Origin: Afipia sp.
GTDB taxonomy: Bacteria > Pseudomonadota > Alphaproteobacteria > Rhizobiales > Xanthobacteraceae
Assembly (NCBI GenBank): GCA_017474385.1
Contig: JAFVHU010000090.1
Location: 1-64,000, forward strand
Direction of reading: 5' to 3'
DNA length: 64,000 bases
Shown here in pieces: positions 25,790-35,720 of the stretch (within the stretch, counting starts at the first letter, position 1; the number at the start of each line of letters is the position of its first letter). Position numbers and translations under genes: made by a program. The notes beneath the pieces were generated by a model. That model searched no databases. It had not been told where the DNA came from and saw only the letters and a list, made by a program, of their open reading frames with translations.

Positions 25790-26268
25790 CGGATCTGATG
25801 CCGATCTCGCTGACCGTAAATGGCGAGCGCGTGTCTGCAAACGTGCTTCCTCGGCTCAATCTGGCGGATTTTCTGCGCGAACATCTGTCCCTTACGGGAA
25901 CGCATGTCGGCTGCGAGCACGGCGTTTGCGGTGCGTGCACCGTTCGCGTCAACGGCGATATCGTGCGCGCCTGTTTGCTGCTCGCGGTACAGGCGGAGAA
26001 TGCGTCCGTCGAAACGATTGAAGGTTTGTCGGACAGCGGCGAGATTTCCGATTTGCAGGCGGCCTTCCAAAACCGCAACGCCCTTCAGTGCGGGTACTGC
26101 ACGCCGGGCATGCTGATGGCTGCGCAGGATATCCTGACGCATGAGCCGCAGGCTGACCGCGAGCAAATCCGCGAGTATCTGTCCGGCAACTACTGCCGCT
26201 GCACGGGTTATCACGCGATCGTCGACGCGGTGGAAGCGACGGCTCGCGCACGCGCGGGGCGGGTGTGA
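25786..26268 (+). CDS. Molybdenum hydroxylase 2Fe-2S subunit (CoxS/XdhC-type small subunit)
   Basis: 160 residues. The N-terminal plant-type ferredoxin cluster is VGCEHGVCGACTV with a fourth Cys in RACLL; the C-terminal helical cluster domain has QCGYCTPGML and YCRCTGYHAIV. All eight cluster cysteines are present. Start and stop overlap both neighbours by 4 bases, so the subunits are coupled. Confidence 0.95.
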   Translation: MTDLMPISLTVNGERVSANVLPRLNLADFLREHLSLTGTHVGCEHGVCGACTVRVNGDIVRACLLLAVQAENASVETIEGLSDSGEISDLQAAFQNRNALQCGYCTPGMLMAAQDILTHEPQADREQIREYLSGNYCRCTGYHAIVDAVEATARARAGRV

Positions 26269-28661
26269 TGAACGATAGTCCCGTAAAACAGCCCGGTCTT
26301 TCGGTTCTCGACCGTCCGAATTCGTACATCGGCAAGACGGTGCCACGCCCCAACCTGGGACGGCTTATGCAAGGCCGCGGCCAGTACGTCAGCGACATGA
26401 CGCTGCCGCGGATGGCGCACGTCGTGTTTCTGCGCTCGCCTTACGCTCATGCCAAAATTCTGAAAATCGACGCGACCGAGGCGAAAGCGATGCCCGGTGT
26501 GATCGCGGTCGTGACCGGCGCGGAACTCGCGAAGGTCATCTCGCCGTGGGTTGGCGTCCTGTCACATCTCAAGGGCTTGAAGTCTGCGCCGCAGCACGCG
26601 ATCGCTGTCGACCGCGCGTGCTGGCAGGGAGAGGCTGTGGCGGCCGTCATCGCGACCAGCCGCGCGCTCGCTGAGGACGCCGCCGAGGTTATCGCGGTGG
26701 ATTACGAAGAGCTTGTTCCGGTGACGGACATGCGCACGGCGCTTGATCCCGGCACGCCAGTGATTCATCCCGATCTCGGAGACAATCTGGCCTTTGAGCG
26801 CAATCTCGATGCCGGAGCTGTCGATCAGGCGTTCAAGGATTCCGACGAGGTTGTGGAAGCCGAGTTTGTCTTCGGTCGCCACACCGGGGTCACGCTGGAG
26901 CCGCGCGCGGTGCTGGCTGACTGGAACAGCGGCGACGAGCGCCTGACTGTTTATCTAGGCACCCAGGCGCCGCATATGGTGCAGAACATCGCTGCCAAGC
27001 ATCTGGGGCTTGATGAAGCTCAGGTCCGGGTGGTTTGCAAAGATGTCGGCGGTTCGTTCGGGATCAAGGTTCACATCTATGCCGACGAGATGGCCACTCT
27101 CGCCCTGTCGAAACTGTTACGCCGCCCGATCAAGTTTGTCGCGGATCGGGTCGAAAGCTTCAATACGGACATTCACGCGCGCGATCACGTCTGCAAGGCG
27201 CGTATCGGTGTCAGCAAGAACGGCACGATCAACGCATTCGAGATCGACGACGTCACCGGCATCGGCCCCTATTCGATGTATCCGCGCACCAGCGCCATCG
27301 AAGCCAATCAGGTCGTCAATCTGGTCGGTGGACCTTACACCACGAAAAATTACCGGGCGCGAACCCGCGTCGTTTTCCAGAACAAGAACGTCACCTGCCA
27401 ATATCGCGGCGTGGGGCATCCGATTGCATGCTCGATCACGGAAGGACTGGTTGACCTCGCCGCCCAGCGGATCGGGATGGACCCGTTTGAGATTCGGCGA
27501 CGTAATCTCATCCGCGACGATGAGTACCCATGCGGCTCGCCATCGGGATTGAGGTTCGAGGCGCTGTCGCATCACGCATCGCTCGATAAACTCGTCGCGA
27601 TGATGAATTACGATGCGCTGCGTGCCCAGCAGAGGGAACTGCGCAAGCAGGGAATTTATCGCGGTATTGGCATCGCGAGTTTCATCGAGGTGACCAACCC
27701 CAGCGCGGCGTTCTACGGCATCGGCGGCGCGCGAATTTCATCGCAGGACGGCGTCGCAGTGCGTCTGGATGCCACCGGCCGTGTGATTTGTCAGACCAGC
27801 ATCACGGAGCAAGGGCAGGGATCGGAATCCCTGACCGCGCAGATCGTCGGCAGCGTGCTTGGCGTGTCGATGGAGCGCGTGCGCGTCATTCTCGGCGATA
27901 CCGATAACACGCCTTACGGCGGCGGCACCTGGGCGTCGCGCGGTGCCGGCATTGGCGGCGAAGCCGCGCTGCAGGCGGCCAAGGTTTTGCGCAGGAATAT
28001 CCTCGATGTCGCGGCCGCAATTTTGCAGGCCAAGCCGGCGGACCTGGACATCGCTGGTAACGCCGTCGTTGACGTTCAGGGCGGCCAGCAGCGCATCGAA
28101 CTGCACGAACTCGCCCGCATCGTTTATTTCCGGCCTGATACCTTGCCGCCGGGTTTCCAGCCGGAGTTGATGGCGACGCGCCATTTCGTGCCGCGCGAGT
28201 ATCCGTTCGCATTCACCAACGGTATTCAGGCGTCGTGGCTTGAGGTCGATACCCGGACGGGCTTTATCAAGCTGCTCAAGCACTGGGTTGTCGAGGATTG
28301 CGGGACGATCATCAATCCACAGCTCGTGGACGAACAGATTCGCGGTGGCGTGGTTCAGGGGCTCGGCGCAGCTCTGTACGAACACTGCATCTACGATGAG
28401 CGCGGACAGCTCACCAACGCAAACATGGCGGACTATCTGGTGCCGATGTCCGGCGAGATGCCGGATATCGATGTCGGGCACATCGTTTCTCCGACGCAGG
28501 ATGGCGAGCTCGGCGCCAAGGGGGCCGGGGAGGCCGGGACCGCGGCGGCTGCCGCGGTTGTTGCCAACGCGGTGAATGACGCACTTTCGCCGTTCAACGT
28601 CACCGTGACCGAAATTCCGCTAACGCCACGAGTCATTCTCACTGCTCTCGGACGCATCTGA
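26265..28661 (+). CDS. Molybdenum hydroxylase molybdopterin-binding subunit (CoxL/XDH family)
   Basis: 798 residues, full length for the L subunit. Visible are the GGSFGIK loop, a cofactor-region segment QYRGVGHP, TEQGQGSE, and the active-site glutamate in GAKGAGEAGTAAAAAV. Where true CO dehydrogenase has AYxCSFR, this protein has YRGVGHP, so CO oxidation is unlikely. These enzymes add an oxygen from water to N-heterocycles, purines or aldehydes. A binding-protein-dependent transporter follows 38 bases downstream, suggesting that the substrate is imported. Confidence 0.93.
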   Translation: MMNDSPVKQPGLSVLDRPNSYIGKTVPRPNLGRLMQGRGQYVSDMTLPRMAHVVFLRSPYAHAKILKIDATEAKAMPGVIAVVTGAELAKVISPWVGVLSHLKGLKSAPQHAIAVDRACWQGEAVAAVIATSRALAEDAAEVIAVDYEELVPVTDMRTALDPGTPVIHPDLGDNLAFERNLDAGAVDQAFKDSDEVVEAEFVFGRHTGVTLEPRAVLADWNSGDERLTVYLGTQAPHMVQNIAAKHLGLDEAQVRVVCKDVGGSFGIKVHIYADEMATLALSKLLRRPIKFVADRVESFNTDIHARDHVCKARIGVSKNGTINAFEIDDVTGIGPYSMYPRTSAIEANQVVNLVGGPYTTKNYRARTRVVFQNKNVTCQYRGVGHPIACSITEGLVDLAAQRIGMDPFEIRRRNLIRDDEYPCGSPSGLRFEALSHHASLDKLVAMMNYDALRAQQRELRKQGIYRGIGIASFIEVTNPSAAFYGIGGARISSQDGVAVRLDATGRVICQTSITEQGQGSESLTAQIVGSVLGVSMERVRVILGDTDNTPYGGGTWASRGAGIGGEAALQAAKVLRRNILDVAAAILQAKPADLDIAGNAVVDVQGGQQRIELHELARIVYFRPDTLPPGFQPELMATRHFVPREYPFAFTNGIQASWLEVDTRTGFIKLLKHWVVEDCGTIINPQLVDEQIRGGVVQGLGAALYEHCIYDERGQLTNANMADYLVPMSGEMPDIDVGHIVSPTQDGELGAKGAGEAGTAAAAAVVANAVNDALSPFNVTVTEIPLTPRVILTALGRI

Positions 28662-28699
28662 CCGACGCTGCAAAACAAATATCAACCTCGGAGGAATAC

Positions 28700-29953
28700 A
28701 TGGCCAAGAAAATGACTGGTTCTAACTCGATCTCGCGCCGCCGCCTGCTGACCACAGCGAGCGCTGGCGCCGTTCTGGCGGCCTCGCCGTTTCGCATCAA
28801 TCTTCTTCAGGCGCAGGAAGCGACTATCAAGGTTGGATTTCCTGTCCCGCTGACCGGCCCCTACGGCACCGAAGCCCAGGACCAGGTGCGCGCGGCGGAA
28901 GTCGCCATTGCCGAATTCAACGAGGCCGGTGGCCTCGATGGCCGCAAGGCCGAGCTGCTGGTCCGCGACGACAAGCTCAATCCGGGTGAAGCGGCGACCC
29001 GCACGCTGGAACTGATCGAGAAGGAAAAGGTCAACTTCATCGTCGGCAGTCTGTCGGCTTCCGTTCAGCTTGCGGTGAACAACGTCACCAAGGAACGCAA
29101 GATCATCTACAACTCGATCAGCCAGTCTGACGAAATCAACGAGGCCAAGGATTTCAGTAAGTATACGTTCCACGAAGCGCTCACGCCGCACCTGACCGCG
29201 GGCGCTGTGGGACGCTACGCGTTCTCGAAGTTCGGCAAGAAGGTCGCGTTCCTTACCGCGGACTATGCCTATGGCCATGAAATGGTGCGCGGCTTCCAGG
29301 AAGCCGGCAAAGCATTCGGAATCGAAAGCCTCGTCGACATCCGCCATCCGCTCGGCACCACGGATTTCTCGGCACTGTTGCCGCGCATTCAGGCCTTGAA
29401 GCCGGACATCCTCGTCATCAGCAATTTCGGCCGTGATCAGCAGATTGCACTCAAGCAGGCGACCGACTTCGGCATGAAGAAGAGCATGAAGATCGTTGCG
29501 CCGATCCTGCTTTACACGGGCCGCATCGCTGCCGGCGCGCAGGCCTTCGAAGGCGTCGTCGGTGGAACCTCATATTACTGGGGTATTGAGGATAAGGTTG
29601 CCTCTGCGAAGGCATTCAATGATCGCTTCCGCAAGATGCATGGCGGCAAGGTGCCGTCAGACTATGGCGCTCTGGGTTATGCCGGCGTCAAGACGCTTCT
29701 GATGGGAGCCAAGGCTGCCGGAAGCCTCGATACCGACAAGGTTATCGCCGCGGTTGAGGCCTTGAAGTATGATTACTACAAGGGCCCTGAATACTATCGC
29801 AAGTGCGACCACCAGGCCGTGCAGTCGGTACTCATCATCGAGTCGAAGTCGAAGCCGGAGAAGGGCGAGTCCGACGTGTTCAACGTGCTGGCGACCGAAG
29901 AGCCGAGCGAAAGGAACCTGCGCACCTGCGAAGCACTCGGCCACAAGTCCTGA
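28700..29953 (+). CDS. Branched-chain-amino-acid-type ABC transporter substrate-binding protein
   Basis: 417-residue periplasmic binding protein of the LivJ/K-AmiC fold. The start carries a twin-arginine-like signal (SRRRLLTTASAGAVLAA), after which KVGFPVPLTGPYG opens the mature domain. LLVRDDKLNPGEAATRTLELIEKEKVNFIVGS is the typical first lobe. It follows the molybdenum hydroxylase and leads a complete permease/ATPase set, so it probably binds an aromatic or heterocyclic acid of the pathway rather than leucine. The ligand is inferred. Confidence 0.92.
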   Translation: MAKKMTGSNSISRRRLLTTASAGAVLAASPFRINLLQAQEATIKVGFPVPLTGPYGTEAQDQVRAAEVAIAEFNEAGGLDGRKAELLVRDDKLNPGEAATRTLELIEKEKVNFIVGSLSASVQLAVNNVTKERKIIYNSISQSDEINEAKDFSKYTFHEALTPHLTAGAVGRYAFSKFGKKVAFLTADYAYGHEMVRGFQEAGKAFGIESLVDIRHPLGTTDFSALLPRIQALKPDILVISNFGRDQQIALKQATDFGMKKSMKIVAPILLYTGRIAAGAQAFEGVVGGTSYYWGIEDKVASAKAFNDRFRKMHGGKVPSDYGALGYAGVKTLLMGAKAAGSLDTDKVIAAVEALKYDYYKGPEYYRKCDHQAVQSVLIIESKSKPEKGESDVFNVLATEEPSERNLRTCEALGHKS

Positions 29954-30010
29954 ACTATGTACTAGCAGACGCGCGTCCCTCACGGGCGCGCGTCTTACTC
30001 GGAGATACCT

Positions 30011-30895
30011 ATGGCCGGCATGAGCTTTGATCTGATCGCGTTGCAACTCTTCACGGGGTTAGCGCTCGGCGCGATCTACGTGTTGTTCGCCATCGGCTTG
30101 TCGCTGATTTTCGGCATGCTGACCGTGGTGAACTTCGCGCATGGTGCCTTTTATATGGTCGGCGCTTATGTCGGACTGTTCCTTCTTTCGCTGGGAGGGA
30201 ACTTCTGGCTTTGTCTGGTTGCCGTCCCATTGATCGTCGGAACCATCGGACTCGTCGTCGAACGGTTCCTGATCCGTCCGCTCTACGGCCGCGGCATCGA
30301 CTATCCGCTATTGCTGACGTTCGGTCTCAGCTACGTGATGGTTGAGCTTATTCGTATAGCGTTCGGCAAGAGCGGTTACCCGTTCGATACCCCGGAGCTT
30401 CTTCAGGGCGCCGTCAATATCGGCGTCGGGTACTTCCCGCTCTATCGTCTGTTCGTTATCGGCGTCGCGGCAGCAGTTCTGCTCGGTTTGTGGCTCTTCC
30501 TTGAACGTACCAGCTTCGGCCTGATCATTCGTGCTGGCGCGCGCGATCCGCAGATCGTTCGGGTGCTCGGTGTCAACGTAGCACGGGTCTGGCTGTTCGT
30601 ATTCGGGATCGGCTCGGGGATCGCGGCGCTGGCCGGGCTTCTTGCTGCCCCCCTGCAGGGCGTCATTCCGGAAATGGGAGCGACCATCCTCGCCGAGGCC
30701 TTTGTCGTCACGGTGGTCGGTGGCATGGGTTCGATCGGCGGCGCGGTCATCGCCGGGTTGCTGGTGGGCGTGGTCGTCAGCATGACTTCGTTGTTCGCGC
30801 CCGAAATGGCCAAGGTTTCTATCTTTGCCCTGATGGCAATTGTTCTCCTCATCCGTCCGCAAGGCTTCTTTGGCCGTGCGGGTCTTATGAGCTGA
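30011..30895 (+). CDS. ABC transporter permease, LivH type
   Basis: 294-residue membrane protein with about eight hydrophobic segments. LFTGLALGAIYVLFAIGLSLIFGMLTVVNFAHGAFYM is the standard LivH opening and VVGGMGSIGGAVIAGLLVG the standard C-terminal loop. It is the first of the two membrane subunits of the importer; ATG 30023 is a possible alternative start. Confidence 0.93.
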   Translation: MAGMSFDLIALQLFTGLALGAIYVLFAIGLSLIFGMLTVVNFAHGAFYMVGAYVGLFLLSLGGNFWLCLVAVPLIVGTIGLVVERFLIRPLYGRGIDYPLLLTFGLSYVMVELIRIAFGKSGYPFDTPELLQGAVNIGVGYFPLYRLFVIGVAAAVLLGLWLFLERTSFGLIIRAGARDPQIVRVLGVNVARVWLFVFGIGSGIAALAGLLAAPLQGVIPEMGATILAEAFVVTVVGGMGSIGGAVIAGLLVGVVVSMTSLFAPEMAKVSIFALMAIVLLIRPQGFFGRAGLMS

Positions 30896-30910
30896 GGCGG
30901 GTATAAAGTA

Positions 30911-31897
30911 ATGAATGAGCTTTCTCAGACCCTGACCCAGCCGAACGTCGCGTCGGCGAGCTGGTTCGATTTTGCCAAGCGTCATCGCGCGATCCTGGCG
31001 AGCATCTTCGTGCTGGTGTTTCCGCTGGTGATGCCATTCACGGCACTGGCGGTGAACATCCTGATCTACGGGCTCTATGCCGTCGGCTTCAATTTGCTGT
31101 TCGGGTACCTTGGCCTGCTATCGTTCGGCCACGCCGCACTGTTCGGCACCGGCGCTTATCTCTGCGGTATCGCCATCGTTCATCTCGGGTGGCCGTGGTA
31201 TGTCGCGATTGTCATGGGCATTCTCGGCGGCACGGTCATGGCCGCCGCGATCGGTTCACTGGCGATCCGTACCCGTGGCATCTACTTCGCCATGGTGACG
31301 ATGGCGCTTTCGCAGTGCGTTTTCTACCTCTTCTATCAGGCGGTCGACTGGACTGGCGGCGAGAACGGCCTGCGCGGAATCAACGTTCGCGTCATCGACA
31401 TCCTTGGTTTCAAGTTCGACTTTATCAACCCGTTGACGCGATATTATGTCGTCGCGGCATTCGTCATCATGGCGCTGTTTGTCCTGTCGAGGATCCTTGC
31501 ATCGCCATTCGGTGCCGTTATCGAGGCGGTTCGCGAGAACGAGGCGCGGGCGCGGGCGTCCGGATATAATGTAACGCTGACGCGGCTGATCACATTCATT
31601 CTGTCTGGTGCATTCTGTGGCCTGGCTGGCGCGCTGATGGCGTTGCACCTCTCCATCGTGCCGATCGAAATCCTGCACATTGAGACGTCGGGCATGGTCG
31701 TCATGATGTCGCTGCTGGGTGGAATGGGCACCTTCTTCGGTCCATTCGTCGGCGCCGCCGTTTTCCTGCTGTTGGAGAATCTGGTGTCGCTGTGGACCGT
31801 CCATTGGCAATTGATCGTCGGCGCGGTGTTCATGATCTGCGTCCTGTTTTTCCCGGCCGGAATCTGGGGAACGATCTTGAAGTGGATCAACAAATGA
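30911..31897 (+). CDS. ABC transporter permease, LivM type
   Basis: 328-residue membrane protein. NILIYGLYAVGFNLLFGYLGLLSFGHAALFGTGAY and MMSLLGGMGTFFGPFVGAAVF are diagnostic for LivM. Its stop overlaps the LivG-type ATPase start (ATGA). Confidence 0.93.
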   Translation: MNELSQTLTQPNVASASWFDFAKRHRAILASIFVLVFPLVMPFTALAVNILIYGLYAVGFNLLFGYLGLLSFGHAALFGTGAYLCGIAIVHLGWPWYVAIVMGILGGTVMAAAIGSLAIRTRGIYFAMVTMALSQCVFYLFYQAVDWTGGENGLRGINVRVIDILGFKFDFINPLTRYYVVAAFVIMALFVLSRILASPFGAVIEAVRENEARARASGYNVTLTRLITFILSGAFCGLAGALMALHLSIVPIEILHIETSGMVVMMSLLGGMGTFFGPFVGAAVFLLLENLVSLWTVHWQLIVGAVFMICVLFFPAGIWGTILKWINK

Positions 31898-32664
31898 TGA
31901 CTTCGACTGATACCTCATCGCAAATCATCCTGCGCACCACCGGCGTGAGCAAGTCGTTCGGTAAGTTCGTGGCCCTGAACAACATCTCCGCTGAATTTTC
32001 GCGCAATGCGATCACATCCATCATTGGTCCGAACGGCGCTGGCAAAAGCACCTATTTCAACTTGTTGTCGGGCGCGTTCCCGCCGTCTAGCGGCAAGGTC
32101 GAATTCGAGGGCCGCGATGTGACGAACATAGCGCAGCACGAATTCGCGCATATGGGGATCGCAAAGTCGTTCCAGATCACCAACGTGTTCCCGCTGTTGA
32201 CGACGCGGGAGAATGTGCGCGTGGGGTTGCAGGCCTTTGTGTCGCGCTATGATATCTGGCGTCCACGGGCCAAGCTTCCCGGCCTCATTGAAAAGGCCGA
32301 CGCGCTGCTTGCGCTGGTGGGGCTTTGGGACCGTCGTGAGCGGTTGGCCAAGGAACTGGCGCATGGCGAGCAGCGTGCGCTTGAAATCGGAATGGCGCTG
32401 GCCGCCAATCCGCGTTTGCTGCTGCTCGATGAGCCGACGGCAGGAATGAGCCCTGAAGAAACCCGTGTGATGATGGATCTCATCGTCAAGCTGTCCAAGG
32501 AGCGCACCGTCATTCTGGTCGAACACAAGATGAAGCTGGTGATGGGCATCAGCGACCGGGTGCTCGTGCTTCACCACGGCGAACTGCTTGCGCAGGGAAC
32601 TCCGACGGAAGTCCGCCAGAATGAACAGGTCAAGCGGGTCTATCTTGGCCAGCGGGAGCACTGA
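31894..32664 (+). CDS. ABC transporter ATP-binding protein, LivG type
   Basis: 256 residues. Walker A is GPNGAGKST. The signature segment is LAHGEQRALEIGMALA, the degenerate form usual in LivG, followed by Walker B LLLLDEPTAGMSPEET. The start is ATG 31894, overlapping the LivM stop; longer frames upstream are LivM in another frame. Confidence 0.93.
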   Translation: MMTSTDTSSQIILRTTGVSKSFGKFVALNNISAEFSRNAITSIIGPNGAGKSTYFNLLSGAFPPSSGKVEFEGRDVTNIAQHEFAHMGIAKSFQITNVFPLLTTRENVRVGLQAFVSRYDIWRPRAKLPGLIEKADALLALVGLWDRRERLAKELAHGEQRALEIGMALAANPRLLLLDEPTAGMSPEETRVMMDLIVKLSKERTVILVEHKMKLVMGISDRVLVLHHGELLAQGTPTEVRQNEQVKRVYLGQREH

Positions 32665-32668
32665 AGCG

Positions 32669-33373
32669 ATGTTGCGCGTCGAAAATCTGAACTCCTGGTA
32701 TGGCGCGAGCCACGTATTGCAGGACATTGGCCTTGAAGTGAACAAGGGCGAGATCGTCTGTCTGATCGGCCGCAACGGCGCCGGCAAGACCACGACACTC
32801 AAGTCGATCATCGGTTTGCTCGACAAGACGCGCGGTTCAGTGACATTCAAGGACAAGGAAGTCTTGGGCCAGCCGGCTCACGTCCGCTTCGGCCTGGGTT
32901 TGGCGTATGTGCCGGAAGAGCGCCGCATCGTGCAGGGACTGACCGTGCGCGAGAATCTGCGGCTTGGCCTGGTCGCGTCGCCAGAGAAGAAGGAAGAGGT
33001 TCGTCGCATCGCGCAGATCGCAGAAATCTTCCCCCGTCTGGCGGAGCGGCTGGATCAGGAAGCTGTCACGATGTCGGGCGGCGAACAGCAGATGCTGGCG
33101 ATTGCCCGTGCGATGATATCGAAGCCAGATCTCATCATGCTGGACGAACCCTCCGAGGGCATCATGCCGGTGCTCGTCGATGAGATGTTTGAACTGTTCC
33201 GCAAGATGAAGTCGGAAGGCACGACGATCCTGCTGGTCGAGCAGAACGTCGAACTGGCCCTCGATATCGCTGACCGCGCCTATGTGCTGGACCAAGGCTC
33301 CGTCGTGCATCACGCGACTGCGGCCGCGCTGCTGGCCGACGACGAGATCATGGAGCGTTACTGCTCAGTGTAG
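32669..33373 (+). CDS. ABC transporter ATP-binding protein, LivF type
   Basis: 234 residues. Walker A is GRNGAGKTT, the signature MSGGEQQML, Walker B LIMLDEPSEGIMP, the switch LLVEQNVELAL. ATG 32669 is 4 bases after the LivG stop. It completes the five-component importer. Confidence 0.93.
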   Translation: MLRVENLNSWYGASHVLQDIGLEVNKGEIVCLIGRNGAGKTTTLKSIIGLLDKTRGSVTFKDKEVLGQPAHVRFGLGLAYVPEERRIVQGLTVRENLRLGLVASPEKKEEVRRIAQIAEIFPRLAERLDQEAVTMSGGEQQMLAIARAMISKPDLIMLDEPSEGIMPVLVDEMFELFRKMKSEGTTILLVEQNVELALDIADRAYVLDQGSVVHHATAAALLADDEIMERYCSV

Positions 33374-33411
33374 CCGGAAGAGGCTGCCGGGGCCGTCGCT
33401 TGTCCAAAAAA

Positions 33412-33425
33412 TTATCGATCGATAA
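33412..33425. promoter_or_regulatory. TTATC-N4-GATAA palindrome, site 3 of 3
   Basis: TTATC-GATC-GATAA is a perfect 14-base palindrome 21 bases before the cyclase-family gene. Its place close to the start fits a repressor site and marks a new transcription unit after the transporter. Confidence 0.5.
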
Positions 33426-33446
33426 ATAAACCAAGGAAACAACATC

Positions 33447-34397
33447 ATGAAGGTCGACAGAGCAGCAATCTATGAAGCCGCCAAGAAGCTTTCGAACTGG
33501 GGCCGTTGGGGCGCTGACGATCAGATCGGGACACTCAACAACGTGAGTCCCGAGGACGTCGTCAACGCGGGAAAATTGATCAAGAAAGGGAAGGTGTTCG
33601 CGCTTGGCCTTTCGCTGAAGGAGCCGATTCAGTCCGGCCTTTTCGGCGGCCGCTGGAACCCGATCCACACCATGCTGGCAACCGGCACGGATGCCGCGGC
33701 GGGTAATCAGGATGTTCCATCGCCGTATCTGCGTTACGCGGACGACGCGATCAACATGCCGTGCCAAGCTTCCACGCAATGGGATGCGCTGTGCCACATC
33801 TTTCTCGATGACAAGATGTACAACGGCTATGATGCCAAGCTGGTCGATGCACGCGGCGCAAAGAAACTCGGGATCGAGCATACGCGCGACAAGATGGCAG
33901 GCCGAGGCGTGCTGCTCGATGTCGCAAGATTCAAGGGCGTGGACTCGCTCGACGATGGCTATGCGATCACCAACGCCGATCTTGACGCTTGCGCCAAGCA
34001 GCAGGGTGTCGAAATTCGCAAGGGCGATTTCGTCATCGTTCGTACCGGTCATCAGGAGCGCTGCCTGAAAAAGAAGGACTGGTCGGGATATGCTGGCGGT
34101 GATGCGCCGGGCATGGCGTTCGAAACCTGCTACTGGATTCGCGAGAAGGACATCGCCGCGATCTGCACCGATACTTGGGGGTGCGAGGTGCGCCCGAACG
34201 AGACCAACGAAGCCAATCAGCCGTGGCACTGGGTGGTTATTCCGGCGATTGGAATCTCGATGGGCGAGATCTTCTATCTGAAGGAACTCGCGGAAGATTG
34301 CGCTCAGGATAAGGTATATGAATTCTTCTTCGCCGCACCGCCAATGCATTTGCCGGGCGCGGCCGGCTCGCCAATCAATCCTCAGGCAATCAAGTAA
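33447..34397 (+). CDS. Cyclase-family metal-dependent hydrolase (isatin hydrolase / kynurenine formamidase fold)
   Basis: 316 residues of the cyclase superfamily, whose known members open amide rings or cut formamides (isatin hydrolase, KynB). The metal motif appears as STQWDALCH near residues 110-118, a variant of the usual HxGTHxDAPxH in which the first histidines are replaced by S-T-Q-W. RGVLLDVARFKG and GDFVIVRTGHQ follow as in the family. It starts a three-gene unit with a HisD-like dehydrogenase and an SDR. Confidence 0.82.
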   Translation: MKVDRAAIYEAAKKLSNWGRWGADDQIGTLNNVSPEDVVNAGKLIKKGKVFALGLSLKEPIQSGLFGGRWNPIHTMLATGTDAAAGNQDVPSPYLRYADDAINMPCQASTQWDALCHIFLDDKMYNGYDAKLVDARGAKKLGIEHTRDKMAGRGVLLDVARFKGVDSLDDGYAITNADLDACAKQQGVEIRKGDFVIVRTGHQERCLKKKDWSGYAGGDAPGMAFETCYWIREKDIAAICTDTWGCEVRPNETNEANQPWHWVVIPAIGISMGEIFYLKELAEDCAQDKVYEFFFAAPPMHLPGAAGSPINPQAIK

Positions 34398-34412
34398 TCG
34401 CGGAGACATCTG

Positions 34413-35720
34413 ATGGTAAAGTATCTCAAGCGTAGCCGTGATGCTGCCCAGCGGGCTGAAGACGATACAAAGGTCCGCACCGCAGTCGAAGGAATTCTTG
34501 CCGACATCGAGAAGCGTGGCGATGACGCGGTTCGCGAGCTGTCGGTGAAGTTCGACCAGTGGGACCGCAAGGACTATCGGCTGACCGATGCCGAGATCAA
34601 GGATTGCGTCGGGCAGCTTTCCAAGCGGAACATAGACGATATCAAGTTCGCGCAGGAACAGGTGCGCAATTTCGCACAGCACCAGCGTGACTCGATGAAG
34701 GACGTCGAGGTCGAGACGCTGCCGGGCGTCGTCCTCGGTCACAAGAACATTCCGGTCAATTCCGTGGGGTGTTATGTGCCGGGCGGCAAGTATCCGCTGC
34801 TGGCATCCGCACATATGTCGGTGATTACCGCAAAGGTCGCCGGGGTTTCGCGCATCATCACCTGCGCGCCGCCATTTCAGGGCAAGCCGGCTCCTGCCAT
34901 TGTCGCTGCGCAGCATCTTGCGGGTGCGGATGTCATCTACTGCCTCGGTGGAATTCAGGCTGTCGGCGCTATGGCAATCGGCACAAAATCGATCGCACCG
35001 GTCGACATGCTGGTGGGGCCGGGCAATGCCTTCGTGGCGGAAGCCAAGCGGCAGCTCTACGGCCGCGTCGGCATCGATCTTTTCGCCGGACCGACTGAAA
35101 CGCTTGTGATCGCCGACGACACAGTGGATGGCGAGATGTGCGCCACCGATCTACTTGGACAGGCAGAACACGGGCCGAATTCGCCTGCGATTCTGCTCAC
35201 CAACTCCGAGAAGCTCGCGCGCGAGACCATGGCCGAAATCGAGCGCCTCCTGAAAATTCTTCCGACCGGCGCGGTCGCGGCAAAGGCGTGGGAGGACTAC
35301 AGCGAAGTGATCGTCTGCGATTCCGAAGAGGAGATGGTGAAGGAAGCCGACCGCATCGCCTCCGAGCATGTGCAGGTGATGACCCGCGATCCGGATTACT
35401 TCCTGAACAACATGACCAACTACGGCGCTTTGTTCCTTGGCCCGCGGACCAACGTGGCCTACGGCGACAAGGTGATCGGCACCAACCACACGCTCCCGAC
35501 CAACAAGGCAGCGCGTTACACCGGGGGCCTGTGGGTCGGGAAGTTCCTCAAGACCGTGACCTATCAGCGTGTCTTGACGGACGAAGCGTCAGCCATGATC
35601 GGCGAGTATTGCTCGCGCCTTTGCATGCTGGAAGGCTTTGCAGGTCACGCCGAGCAGGCCAATGTTCGCGTCCGGCGCTATGGCGGACGCAATGTGCCGT
35701 ATGCGAGCGCGGCGGAATGA
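34413..35720 (+). CDS. HisD-like dehydrogenase (histidinol / sulfopropanediol dehydrogenase family)
   Basis: 435 residues, NAD- and zinc-dependent, oxidising an alcohol through an aldehyde to an acid. Visible are [49 protein letters not shown], the zinc segment [13 protein letters not shown] and [14 protein letters not shown]. There are no other his genes nearby, and the sequence is close in style to HpsN-type enzymes that oxidise small diols, so it is catabolic rather than the biosynthetic HisD. It overlaps the SDR start by 4 bases. Confidence 0.87.
   Translation: MVKYLKRSRDAAQRAEDDTKVRTAVEGILADIEKRGDDAVRELSVKFDQWDRKDYRLTDAEIKDCVGQLSKRNIDDIKFAQEQVRNFAQHQRDSMKDVEVETLPGVVLGHKNIPVNSVGCYVPGGKYPLLASAHMSVITAKVAGVSRIITCAPPFQGKPAPAIVAAQHLAGADVIYCLGGIQAVGAMAIGTKSIAPVDMLVGPGNAFVAEAKRQLYGRVGIDLFAGPTETLVIADDTVDGEMCATDLLGQAEHGPNSPAILLTNSEKLARETMAEIERLLKILPTGAVAAKAWEDYSEVIVCDSEEEMVKEADRIASEHVQVMTRDPDYFLNNMTNYGALFLGPRTNVAYGDKVIGTNHTLPTNKAARYTGGLWVGKFLKTVTYQRVLTDEASAMIGEYCSRLCMLEGFAGHAEQANVRVRRYGGRNVPYASAAE

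Noticed and set aside
26265..28661. Carbon monoxide dehydrogenase (CoxL)
   Set aside because: The active-site loop reads YRGVGHP instead of AYxCSFR, so true CO oxidation is unlikely.
33348..34916. 522-codon minus-strand open frame
   Set aside because: Antisense shadow of the cyclase-family and HisD-like genes, crossing their intergenic start region.
34413..35720. Biosynthetic histidinol dehydrogenase
   Set aside because: No other his genes are nearby, and it is coupled to an SDR and a hydrolase; the family call was kept but the pathway call dropped.
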